Source: Fructilactobacillus hinvesii | GTDB lineage: Bacteria > Bacillota > Bacilli > Lactobacillales > Lactobacillaceae | Direction of reading: 5' to 3' | DNA length: 64,000 nt | Assembly: GCF_024029435.1 (NCBI RefSeq) | Contig: NZ_CP097118.1 | Coordinates: forward strand, 930,001-994,000 | In this document: positions 46,220 through 54,099 of the stretch, one piece after another | Layout of the letters: each line of letters opens with the position of its first letter | How positions within the stretch are numbered: position 1 is the first letter of the stretch | Translations under genes and position numbers: made by a program | The notes under the pieces: model-generated | What the model was told of the DNA's origin: nothing | The model's input: only the letters and a program-made list of their open reading frames with translations | Database searches by the model: none

Positions 46220-47146
46220 TTAGTAGAACGTTCCCCAGGCAGCTTGACCAACTGGACGAACCGGGCAATAGCGTGTCCCATTGTAACTCGTGTAGACGAT
46301 CCAAACGTAGCCATCATTAACTACGTATCCATAGTAAACAAGTGAATACCATGCTGGCAATTGGCCGGTTACGGATGATTCAACATTCGGTGCACTGTGA
46401 ACGTTGATTGGTGTATCACCATTCACGAATGTACCATCTTCAGACGTATAAGATTGTGCACGCGGCTGTGATGGCCGGCTAGGTTGCGACGGTTTTGGCG
46501 CTGGCACAGGTTGGCTAGGTGTTGAATCACTTACGCCATTCTCAACGTCGTGAGCAAACTGTGCTGGTGTAATTCCCATCTTTGATAAGTAGCCATACGG
46601 GTCTGTGTGGTCACCCCAAATGTTGTTTGAAATCCAGTTGTGGCTCTTAACGCCCCAGTAGTTCCCATCATCAACGGTTAGCGGGATCCCATAGGCGTTA
46701 GCACTATCACGGATGAGATTGATGTACGTAGCGTAGTTTACTTTGAAATCCTCGTAGTTGTCAGTTTCTGCTAATTCAATTTGTACAGGTGAGTTAGCGT
46801 TAGCCCACGTTCCGGCTCCCCATTGAACGTAACCAGGTTGTCCCACTTGATAAATGTGACCAGGTGTACCATCATTGGCATTTCCCACGATATAAGCAAC
46901 GTAGGCTCCGTTTGAGTACCAGGTACGCTTTTCAAAAGCTGCATTGTTCTGTGCACTAGCATTTGGTGTCCCAGTTTCGTGGGCAATGATGGTTTTGTTA
47001 GTGGTTGGTTGGCTAGAACCTTCACCAGTACCTAACGAATAAGTGTAGTCCACAGTAGCAGCCTTAGTATTGGCCGGTACAAGTGCAAATAAAAAGCCCG
47101 CAGACAGAACTGCGAGCGTTGAAACTACTTTAGTTTTTGTTTCCAT
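46220..47146 (-). CDS. Secreted endolysin: amidase with SH3b domain
   Basis: The 308-residue product has a Sec-type signal sequence (residues 1-30, METKTKVVSTLAVLSAGFLFALVPANTKA). An N-acetylmuramoyl-L-alanine amidase domain of the Amidase_2/PGRP type follows (about 50-185: TIIAHETG and KSHNWISNNIWGDHTDPYGY with the zinc-binding His residues). A Pro/Ser linker (PAPKPSQPSRPSQP) leads to a C-terminal SH3b wall-binding domain (about 240-308). The start at 47146 follows AAGGGGG; the longer frame lies in the holin gene. The signal sequence means export could use the host Sec system, with the holin controlling timing. Confidence 0.92.
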   Translation of the reverse strand: METKTKVVSTLAVLSAGFLFALVPANTKAATVDYTYSLGTGEGSSQPTTNKTIIAHETGTPNASAQNNAAFEKRTWYSNGAYVAYIVGNANDGTPGHIYQVGQPGYVQWGAGTWANANSPVQIELAETDNYEDFKVNYATYINLIRDSANAYGIPLTVDDGNYWGVKSHNWISNNIWGDHTDPYGYLSKMGITPAQFAHDVENGVSDSTPSQPVPAPKPSQPSRPSQPRAQSYTSEDGTFVNGDTPINVHSAPNVESSVTGQLPAWYSLVYYGYVVNDGYVWIVYTSYNGTRYCPVRPVGQAAWGTFY

Positions 47147-47402
47147 TTTTTGGTCCCCCTTGATTTCCGTTGTAATCATAAACAACGCCAAGCATGACGC
47201 CAATAGTTAGAATTGTGCCTAAAACACCAACGACTTGGTCTTGATGAATTGGTAATTCAACCCCAAAGGCGTTGCAAATTTGCTGTGCAAGTAATAAAAA
47301 AAGTAGAACAAGGTTCAGAACGACTGACCCGTCTACTTTCCCGTCACTACTAACAATGGCCGTACGTTCAAGCCACTGTCTTAGTTTTCCTTTATTTGTC
47401 AA
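47130..47402 (-). CDS. Holin
   Basis: A small protein (about 90 residues) with two membrane helices: VVLNLVLLFLLLAQQICNAFG and VVGVLGTILTIGVMLGVVYDY. A charged Asn/Gly/Lys tail (GNQGGPKNGNKN) follows. This is the layout of phi-LC3/LLH-type holins that form membrane lesions at lysis. The best start is the TTG at 47402, eight bases after GGGAG; ATG at 47420 or GTG at 47411 are possible. Both ends overlap neighbours, as in compact lysis cassettes. Confidence 0.8.
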   Translation of the reverse strand: MTNKGKLRQWLERTAIVSSDGKVDGSVVLNLVLLFLLLAQQICNAFGVELPIHQDQVVGVLGTILTIGVMLGVVYDYNGNQGGPKNGNKN

Positions 47403-47697
47403 TGTGTTCACTCCCAACATCTGCTTCCAAATGATGAATCTTAATTGCGTGTTCTTGTAATTGAAGCTGGTGCGCTTGTAGAGTTGCATCCGTGTGTTTT
47501 TGATAATTATCTAAACTCTTCCCCAACTTGTCGATAGACTCGCTAAGTGCTTCATTAGAATTTCTCAACGCGTCCGTGCTGCGATTTGTTGGTTCTACCA
47601 ATAGTTTTTTGACTAAGAATGTCAGCCCACCACCTAGCACGGTCAAAATTCCCATGACGCTAGCCCAATCCTCAATAGTTAGCCCAAAGATTGTCAT
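47392..47697 (-). CDS. Phage membrane/coiled-coil protein (XhlA-like)
   Basis: The 101-residue product has one N-terminal helix (about 10-32: WASVMGILTVLGGGLTFLVKK) and a long coiled coil with Ser/Leu/His heptads (ALRNSNEALSESIDKLGKSL, HAIKIHHLEADVG). It resembles haemolysin XhlA-type partners found beside holins. The start at 47697 has AAGGTGG. It probably helps holin function or anchors another lysis component. Confidence 0.65.
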   Translation of the reverse strand: MTIFGLTIEDWASVMGILTVLGGGLTFLVKKLLVEPTNRSTDALRNSNEALSESIDKLGKSLDNYQKHTDATLQAHQLQLQEHAIKIHHLEADVGSEHIDK

Positions 47698-47721
47698 TTC
47701 ATCGCCACCTTTCCAAATTAA

Positions 47722-47757
47722 AAGCATCCGCTTAATTTAACAATTAGACGGATGCTT
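47722..47757 (-). terminator. Terminator inside the late operon
   Basis: AAGCATCCG pairs with CGGATGCTT over an 18-base loop. It overlaps the end of the XkdX-like gene and may reduce lysis gene expression. Confidence 0.6.
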
Positions 47758-47896
47758 CTTTGCCGTGTTTTTCTTTGAGAATTTGCTGGTATTGATCATC
47801 AGTAAGATTGCCGTTGTCACGGAACCATAGCAGTTGGTCGCTGCTAAAATAGTCTTCATACTGCTGAATCATTTCAAAACTCGGAAAATTATCCAT
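47744..47896 (-). CDS. XkdX-like small phage protein
   Basis: The 50-residue product starts MDNFPSFEMIQQYEDYF, with LLWFRDNGNLTDDQYQQIL after it. A Tyr/Phe-rich first helix followed by a TxxQYxxI helix is typical of the XkdX family, found between tail fibre and lysis genes. AAGGGTGG precedes the ATG at 47896, which overlaps the end of the preceding gene by eight bases. Function in the baseplate is unknown. Confidence 0.7.
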   Translation of the reverse strand: MDNFPSFEMIQQYEDYFSSDQLLWFRDNGNLTDDQYQQILKEKHGKEASV

Positions 47897-48251
47897 TAGT
47901 AGAACCACCCTTCTTTAGTTCAGCAACTTCTTTTTGCAAGCTACTAATTTGAGCTCCCTGCTGCGATACCGTAAAAACTAATGTGGAAATTGTATTATTA
48001 GCAGTAGCATGACCTTGCGCTAATTTTGATAACTTAACACTAGCAATTACATTTTGAATTTCATCAAAATCTTGTGGCAGCACCGTGCCGACACCTGCAT
48101 TAGCTGGAACAAAATTAAATAGTTTAAAATTGTCTGCAAAAATATCTTGGAAATCACTAGGAACATTGGCCGGATACATATCTGTCTGCTCAGTTGAGCT
48201 GAAATCAGTGACGGCGTAGGTATATTTGTCATATTTAATATAAACTTGCAT
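47889..48251 (-). CDS. Phage protein with C-terminal coiled coil
   Basis: The 120-residue protein begins MQVYIKYDKYTYAVTDFSST and ends in a predicted coiled coil (STLVFTVSQQGAQISSLQKE). It belongs to the small tail-fibre-associated proteins placed before XkdX in lactobacillus phages. An AGGAGGAA ribosome binding site supports the start. A specific role cannot be assigned. Confidence 0.65.
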   Translation of the reverse strand: MQVYIKYDKYTYAVTDFSSTEQTDMYPANVPSDFQDIFADNFKLFNFVPANAGVGTVLPQDFDEIQNVIASVKLSKLAQGHATANNTISTLVFTVSQQGAQISSLQKEVAELKKGGSTNG

Positions 48252-48266
48252 TACTGTTCCTCCTTT

Positions 48267-48767
48267 CTAGCTGTAAACTAGATGACAGCTTCCGTTAATT
48301 TCGACAGTGACTTCATCGCCAATGTATTCAGGTTTAAAGCCCACTGCATTTCCCCAAGATGTGTCTAACACAATTCTTCTATCCCAAGAGCGGACCCAGA
48401 ATTCACCATTGTAGCCAGCAATGCTACATGTCATTCGTTGTACACCCAGTGAATCGTCAATCAGACTATCAGGGAACCACAGCAACTGACCATCTTCCCA
48501 TCCCCGTTGTGCGAAGAAATATTTAGTAACCTTAGCTCTTCCGGATAAGTCAAAATAGATTACTCCATTTTCTTTCCGAACACGCCAATTCAATTGAGTT
48601 GAATCCGTTACTTGTGGGCCAAAGTTGAGTCCACCAGTTTTCCAACCGGTATTCATTAAATCCGTCTTTTTTATAACATCTGGGAAATCAACAATTTGGG
48701 CAATTTCAGTCTCTAAATGTATTGCTTCCCCATTGTTGCTATTAAACATTGTCCGCATTTCAGCCAT
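48267..48767 (-). CDS. Phage baseplate-associated protein of unknown function
   Basis: The 166-residue protein is rich in Trp, Gly and beta-strand patterns (TGWKTGGLNFGPQVTDSTQL, RKENGVIYFDLSGRAKVTKY), with no signal peptide. AGGAC lies before the ATG. Its place after the tail genes suggests a virion tip or fibre component, possibly receptor binding. I do not recognise a family. Confidence 0.6.
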   Translation of the reverse strand: MAEMRTMFNSNNGEAIHLETEIAQIVDFPDVIKKTDLMNTGWKTGGLNFGPQVTDSTQLNWRVRKENGVIYFDLSGRAKVTKYFFAQRGWEDGQLLWFPDSLIDDSLGVQRMTCSIAGYNGEFWVRSWDRRIVLDTSWGNAVGFKPEYIGDEVTVEINGSCHLVYS

Positions 48768-48769
48768 TT

Positions 48770-48925
48770 TTAGTCCTTTCTGAGCCCAATAGCTCGTTCA
48801 ATTTTTTGAAGCCTATCATCTAGCCCAATTACAGCTTTAATAGAAGTTTGTGGCAACACTTGTTCGTCTTGCTCGCTACCGTCCTTTTTCTTTTGTGTAA
48901 TAACTACGATTTGAAATTCTTCCAT
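48770..48925 (-). CDS. Small phage protein, 51 residues
   Basis: The product starts MEEFQIVVITQKKKDGSEQD and ends LDDRLQKIERAIGLRKD, a short beta segment followed by an amphipathic helix. The stop lies two bases before the next start. A G-rich but imperfect ribosome binding site (GGGGGG) precedes it. Such small fillers are common between tail-fibre genes. Confidence 0.55.
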   Translation of the reverse strand: MEEFQIVVITQKKKDGSEQDEQVLPQTSIKAVIGLDDRLQKIERAIGLRKD

Positions 48926-48941
48926 AGCTAGTAACCCCCCA

Positions 48942-49457
48942 TTATTTAAAATCTAAATCTGCCAGATCAATTGTTTCAATTCCAACTGGCATTTTGTGCA
49001 AACCATTCGTTCCCGTTAATTTTGTAAAAAATTTGTCTGTTTTGCTGTCAACATTCTTCACAAATAGAGCAGTGTTATCAAATGAGTCAGAACCAATGCC
49101 CATGCCAATTTTCCCAGAATTGTCAAAATCATGATCTAACCTTGATTTTAAAGTTGGATAAACTTCGCCATTTCCGTTAATGCGAGCATCTTTAACTTCC
49201 GCGTCTTGCATCAACGAATTTAAAGCATTATCAAAGCGATGCTCCAAATCAGTAGTGCGTTTTTCTAACTTGTGCTGCAACGCAGCAAACTGCACCATTT
49301 CAACGGTCAAATTTTCCCAACATCTAGCTCCTGCTTCACGAACGTCGGACCCATACATTTTGGATCTCCACTGACTAATAAACGTAGCCATGTTGCCGTA
49401 AACAAGCGAAGTGTTATTCGGATCAACTGGGTCAATGTGACTAAAATCTTTTTCCAT
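48942..49457 (-). CDS. Phage tail/baseplate protein of unknown function
   Basis: The 171-residue protein has a helical first half (SLVYGNMATFISQWRSKMYG, VEMVQFAALQHKLEKRTTDLEHRF) and a Gly/Asp-rich second half (GKIGMGIGSDSFDNTALFVKN). It may connect the Tal-like protein to fibres. GGAGG supports the start at 49457. No domain could be named with confidence. Confidence 0.6.
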   Translation of the reverse strand: MEKDFSHIDPVDPNNTSLVYGNMATFISQWRSKMYGSDVREAGARCWENLTVEMVQFAALQHKLEKRTTDLEHRFDNALNSLMQDAEVKDARINGNGEVYPTLKSRLDHDFDNSGKIGMGIGSDSFDNTALFVKNVDSKTDKFFTKLTGTNGLHKMPVGIETIDLADLDFK

Positions 49458-49468
49458 TTTGTAACCTC

Positions 49469-50539
49469 CTATTGATGGGATTTACTATTAATACGACCAT
49501 TAGTGTAATTTTGATAGTCCAAAATTGTTTTTGGCGTGCTATTCAAGGTCAGCTGGGTTGGCTGCCCTGGATCATTAAATCCGGGTGGGTAATATTGAAA
49601 ACCCACGGTGGCCAAGTTAGTGATAAATTTAGCCGGCCGGATTTCTAATCTGACTAAATCTCCTTGAAATGGTTGAAATTGATAGTCATTAGTAATCTCA
49701 ATCGTAAAACTAGGTTCCGGCTGGAGCTGACTCTTTGCATAGTTGCGCATTGATTCCGGATTTGTAAATCGCTCATCGCTAATGGTGGCAATTTCGTGAA
49801 TCCCATACTTGTTAATGGAATCAGGAATGGTTACTAAGAACGGATCGAAAAAGTATTCAATGGGCGCATTGTCGGGTGCTCCCTCGGCTTTATCTTTTGC
49901 TTTTCCGATACACCAAACCTGATTAGACAGTGAGGTTGAATCATAGGTAATTTTAATATCTGATGCGTTTGCCTGATAATCAATTCGATGGCCACGATTA
50001 ATTTCAAAATCGTTCCGGCTATAAACTTTGATATGACGATTATCCGGAACAATTACAGCGTCGGGCCAAACCTCAATTAATTTGTTAAGGGCTTCTTGGC
50101 CACTAACGTTTCCAAAATTTTCAATTTGCTTGGTTGGGAAACTGCTAAGCACTTCAAAACTAAAACCGGCCACATTTCCATTGAACACAAAGCCAAGTAC
50201 ATCAGCTGGAGAATAAGTTATGACCCCGTTCCGAGTTTCCCGCTGTCGAAACCATTGGCATTCTTTGGACACATGAGTAGCGTTAACTGTTTTGGTATTC
50301 AGACCATTACTGTAATCGGATTGAACCTGCTTGATGAGGTACTCCTGACCTTGAAAGAACAATGAGGCCTCTGGCTCCAACAACTCATAGTCCATTTGCT
50401 GGTCGTCAAGCGCAACCAGCTGCAATTGATACGTACCGTTAAGTTCCCACTGTAAATAAAAAGAGTTGCGCAAGACGCAACTCAATTTCGTTTCAAATGT
50501 TTGGTCGTTTAATTTTCCTTTGACTAATAAATCATCCAT
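49469..50539 (-). CDS. Tail endopeptidase/Tal-like protein
   Basis: The 356-residue protein matches the phage minor tail (Prophage_tail) family that forms the tail tip: YQLQLVALDDQQMDYELLEP, YLIKQVQSDYSNGLNTKTVNATHVSKE, NKLIEVWPDAVIVPDNRHIKVYSRN and the C-terminal FQGDLVRLEIRP. These proteins form the hub through which DNA leaves. It starts within the last eight bases of the large depolymerase-like gene, so their synthesis is coupled. It is short for a Tal protein, consistent with enzymatic domains being on the neighbouring protein instead. Confidence 0.8.
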   Translation of the reverse strand: MDDLLVKGKLNDQTFETKLSCVLRNSFYLQWELNGTYQLQLVALDDQQMDYELLEPEASLFFQGQEYLIKQVQSDYSNGLNTKTVNATHVSKECQWFRQRETRNGVITYSPADVLGFVFNGNVAGFSFEVLSSFPTKQIENFGNVSGQEALNKLIEVWPDAVIVPDNRHIKVYSRNDFEINRGHRIDYQANASDIKITYDSTSLSNQVWCIGKAKDKAEGAPDNAPIEYFFDPFLVTIPDSINKYGIHEIATISDERFTNPESMRNYAKSQLQPEPSFTIEITNDYQFQPFQGDLVRLEIRPAKFITNLATVGFQYYPPGFNDPGQPTQLTLNSTPKTILDYQNYTNGRINSKSHQ

Positions 50540-53249
50540 GACGCACCTTCGTTCCTAACGAAGAGTTAAGGTCAATCTCCGGAAAGTATTCACACTGATT
50601 CAGATTTGCCAAGTCATTGTATAGAAAGGAACCGTGCCGCAATAAGAAAGGTCCAACAGTGGAGACTGGATCACTCCATTGTGTAAGTTCCGAATTCAAT
50701 GCCTGGCGGCGTAAATAATGAGAGTTCCAGGCCTGGCCTTGATTACTCCAAATCCGATCGTAGTAAAGATAAACGTTCCCACCTGCTTGAACTAATTCAG
50801 GGCCCTCTTCGTACCAAGCGTTATAATTCCCATCGAGATTGGTACTTAACCGAATGAATTTGCCATGTAAGCTGTCACTTACATAAACGTGATTACGGCT
50901 CATAAAGAGATAATACCGGCCATTGATGTAGTGCATTGAGGCATCAATATCGCTGCCACAATCAACATCTAATTCTTGCCACTCATTGCTAACGACACCG
51001 GATTCTAAATCAATGTCGGCGATAAAGACGAAGCGCCGGCCGTTAAAAATGTCGTTATTCCGATAGGCTGATGTAGCAGTGCAAATGATGTGCCAGTTAT
51101 GGTCTCTATCTGCAAAAAGTTCCGATGCCCAAACAAATTTCAAATCATCCCGCTGGTTAAGACCATTCTTAATGCGTTCAAAGTGTATAAAATCTTTAGT
51201 TCGCATTAAGTCCAAGGTCCCGGTTAGGTAGTACCAATCTCCGTATTTAATCATGAAGCCGTCTCGCAAGTCTAACCTAGGAAACTTCTTGATTAATGAA
51301 AAATTAATGCCATTGGTAGACTTGCAAAGAACCGGAACTGAAGCCCACGGGTTGTCTTTAGTGGCCATTGAGACATCCATTCCGAAATAGAGGTAGTTGG
51401 CATCTAAAGCTTGCTTTAAAGCGCTAGGTTGACTGTTATCCGGGTCGGGAATCTGAAATGAAGTTGGCAGTACCGGTTTCGGTTCAATTTTCCGATAATG
51501 GTAGACTACGTTTTCTACACCCTCTCTGTAAACTCCGTTTGGAATCCCTAAAACAAAGGTAAATTCATATCCTTCAAAAGCTTCTTGTTTTGTGGAGTAG
51601 AAGTCCCCGATTTTTCCGGTTATGGAAAGCACATTGCCTAAAATTTGATTATCTTGGTCCACGTACCGCACGTGCAAATAGCCATAGTCAGGTCTTTCGA
51701 AAAGATGCTGTGTAATTCGAAACATACCGCTGGCATTGCTGTTGGCGTACACGGTATACCACTGCGCTGCGCTTAAAGTATAACGAACTGCTGAATAGAC
51801 CCGCTTTTGGTTCAGAACTAGCTCATAGCTTTGCGTGTCGGTCCGGATATCAAAGTCCAACTTAGTCGGATCCGGGAGATTAAGCGGATATCGATAAATA
51901 GCACTGTAAGCTCGTGGAGATTCATTGCTATATGAGCCACCCTTTCGTTGGATTGAATAGTAGTTCTCATCAAAGTTAATGATCAACGTACAGTCACCGT
52001 CGTCAACATAGGCGTCTAATGAAATTTGTCCGGTTAGTTTCTTTCCATCATTTGAGTAACTTACGTTGAGAATTTGAGCTAAATTGTCAGCTTTCGGAAT
52101 TTTCAATGCCTGCTGATTAGCAGTTCCGCTGTAATGATTAACTTGGCTAAAATCATAATCAATCACTGGTACTAGAGAAATTTCCAGTTGGCCATTGACC
52201 ACTTTAAAAATGTGGAAGCTAGTACAACCACTAGAAGCTAATGTTGGGTCCCCGTTTTTAACCGACACGGTACTTGTTTCCCAGTTACCCAACCAAGCAT
52301 TCCCAATCACCTGGTTAAAACTATCATCGTTATCATGAATTGAATTAAACGGGTCTGGCAAACTCATAAAGTTGGCCCCGTAATAGTCAGACCCTTCATC
52401 TAACCTAGTAATGCGGTCCCAACTTGTCATTTTAAAACTAGGAAAATGATCATCGAATTGCTGACCATCAAGTGGTTCCAGAATTCCTCCAGAAACCGAA
52501 CTATTCTCTTTGACTTCAATCGCATACGTTCCCATCGTGTGACCATTACCAGGATTCCCACCAAAGCACAGAAATGAGTGCATGGATCCATCAGCCGAAT
52601 CTTTTAGCCGAATGAGGTTCGGGCATTCAATCATCCCCAGGAACACTTTGTCAGTGTTGATTGTCACACAGCCAATGTAGTTGAACCGTTGGCCATCTTT
52701 AGAAACATAAAAACCAATCTTGTCTCCTTCGGCTAGCAGCACTTCAAGCGATTGAATTTTGTCATTGTAAAAAATATGGGGATCCCGGCAATCTCCTTCA
52801 CTGTTTATCGGTCCCCCATCCGGCAACCCATAAACGGGATGATCTAAGTATGGTTTAAACGAGTACCCATCATCCGTGGAGTAGGCCATGTATTGCTTTT
52901 GCTTTCCTCCGTCGTTGTCATCGGGCGAAGTAAAAATGGCCACTTTTGTCGTTACGTTTTTAGGTAGGTCAGAAAAGAAACCGCGAGAATTATCAATGAT
53001 GGATCCAGTCCATACTTGGCCCCAAATTCCGTTGTAGCTTGTAATTGCTTCACCAACGTCCTCGTAGTGATTTAGGTCTTTAGTTCGGATGTGATGCCAG
53101 TGGTTACTGTGTGAGTTGTATTCGTCAGTGTCATTTTTCAGAAAGTAGAAATGATAATAGCCATCTTGACCCATGAACATGGTCTGAGTATCGTTCCCGA
53201 CTCCTTCCGTATCTGTGTAGTGAAATTTCTGTCTATATCTCGAAGCCAA
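50532..53249 (-). CDS. Tail protein with GH32-like, MucBP-like and GH43-like domains (probable exopolysaccharide depolymerase)
   Basis: The 905-residue protein has no signal peptide and starts at TTG (53249) after GGAGGTG. Residues 1-320 look like a GH32 five-bladed propeller: VGNDTQ with Asp20 (nucleophile), WTGS (80-83), CRDPHIF with Asp156 (stabiliser) and IECPNL with Glu208 (acid/base). Residues 330-515 fit the GH32 beta-sandwich. A MucBP-like domain follows (about 522-586: YGYLHVRYVDQDNQILG). Residues 605-885 look like a second propeller of GH43 type with LRDGFMIKYGDWYYL (Asp663), SDIDASMHYINGRYYLF (Asp769) and EEGPELVQAGGNVYLYY (Glu815). It lies between dit and tal, so it is probably a tail spike or baseplate enzyme that cuts fructan or another surface glycan. 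Confidence 0.8.
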   Translation of the reverse strand: MASRYRQKFHYTDTEGVGNDTQTMFMGQDGYYHFYFLKNDTDEYNSHSNHWHHIRTKDLNHYEDVGEAITSYNGIWGQVWTGSIIDNSRGFFSDLPKNVTTKVAIFTSPDDNDGGKQKQYMAYSTDDGYSFKPYLDHPVYGLPDGGPINSEGDCRDPHIFYNDKIQSLEVLLAEGDKIGFYVSKDGQRFNYIGCVTINTDKVFLGMIECPNLIRLKDSADGSMHSFLCFGGNPGNGHTMGTYAIEVKENSSVSGGILEPLDGQQFDDHFPSFKMTSWDRITRLDEGSDYYGANFMSLPDPFNSIHDNDDSFNQVIGNAWLGNWETSTVSVKNGDPTLASSGCTSFHIFKVVNGQLEISLVPVIDYDFSQVNHYSGTANQQALKIPKADNLAQILNVSYSNDGKKLTGQISLDAYVDDGDCTLIINFDENYYSIQRKGGSYSNESPRAYSAIYRYPLNLPDPTKLDFDIRTDTQSYELVLNQKRVYSAVRYTLSAAQWYTVYANSNASGMFRITQHLFERPDYGYLHVRYVDQDNQILGNVLSITGKIGDFYSTKQEAFEGYEFTFVLGIPNGVYREGVENVVYHYRKIEPKPVLPTSFQIPDPDNSQPSALKQALDANYLYFGMDVSMATKDNPWASVPVLCKSTNGINFSLIKKFPRLDLRDGFMIKYGDWYYLTGTLDLMRTKDFIHFERIKNGLNQRDDLKFVWASELFADRDHNWHIICTATSAYRNNDIFNGRRFVFIADIDLESGVVSNEWQELDVDCGSDIDASMHYINGRYYLFMSRNHVYVSDSLHGKFIRLSTNLDGNYNAWYEEGPELVQAGGNVYLYYDRIWSNQGQAWNSHYLRRQALNSELTQWSDPVSTVGPFLLRHGSFLYNDLANLNQCEYFPEIDLNSSLGTKVRHG

Positions 53250-53261
53250 TTAAACACCTCC

Positions 53262-54098
53262 TTAAACGTAAATGAACGGGAATTCAAATTTAATTTTACA
53301 TGATGAACAACCATTAACTGTAATTGCATTAAAGCCCGGTTCCAACTGTAAATTCCCGTAATCACTATTAATACTATCCTGGGTTCCGTTGGCGTAGGTA
53401 TTAATCCCATCAAGTACCAGATTATTAGTGCCATCGTTCTTTTTAAAATACGTGTAGCTGGTATTGTTAGTCCAGTTATTGAGCTTAATAAATGGGCCAA
53501 CCCAGCTCATATGGATTTTTAAATCGTGATGTTCATAATATGGATCAATCGGAACCCCACTCGGATTCATTAACTTAAAGTTGAACTTGTCAGTAAAAAT
53601 GAAGTCATTCGCAGTCATGACCGGAATGTCCCAACCTAAAGGAAAATCATCCCATAAATCCTGCTGTGACAAAGAGTCAAAGCGTGAATAGCGATAACCG
53701 CTGGGATTTTCCATCGGAATAACAATTGTACAGTCATGGCTACCGTTATCTATCGGTTTAATCTGAAAAGTAGTTGGCCGACAAAACATTACCAAATCAG
53801 GTTCCGAATTAGTTCTGATTCTATAAATCTTTTTCTGATGAAAAAACTGATTAATTAAGTAAATCCTGCTTCTATAATCCTGGAAGTTATCGTAATGAAA
53901 TAAAAATCTTAAATTTACTGAATTCTTTTGAATGGAAGAGCTAGTGAACAGACTGCCGTCTAATCCAGCATAATTTTGATAATTATTAACTATTGCTGGA
54001 TCGTCAGAATCACAACCCATAAAATCCATAATTGGCAGCTTGTCCTTGATGTTAAACTCAGGTTTCCCATCAATCATTAAATATAATTCTGGATTCAT
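53262..54098 (-). CDS. Distal tail protein (Dit)
   Basis: The 278-residue protein belongs to the siphovirus distal tail family. The N-terminal part forms the ring under the tail tube (MNPELYLMIDGKPEFNIKDK, YRIYLINQFFHQKKIYRI-type region). The second part (from about residue 150, WDDFPLGWDIP) is the galectin-like domain that often binds sugar or anchors receptor-binding proteins. It follows the tape measure gene by one base and precedes the depolymerase-like gene. GGGAGG precedes the ATG. Confidence 0.88.
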   Translation of the reverse strand: MNPELYLMIDGKPEFNIKDKLPIMDFMGCDSDDPAIVNNYQNYAGLDGSLFTSSSIQKNSVNLRFLFHYDNFQDYRSRIYLINQFFHQKKIYRIRTNSEPDLVMFCRPTTFQIKPIDNGSHDCTIVIPMENPSGYRYSRFDSLSQQDLWDDFPLGWDIPVMTANDFIFTDKFNFKLMNPSGVPIDPYYEHHDLKIHMSWVGPFIKLNNWTNNTSYTYFKKNDGTNNLVLDGINTYANGTQDSINSDYGNLQLEPGFNAITVNGCSSCKIKFEFPFIYV

Positions 54099-54099
54099 A

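Noticed and set aside
47130..47489. 119-residue version of the holin
   Set aside because: The first 23 residues shadow the overlapping upstream gene and have no ribosome binding site.
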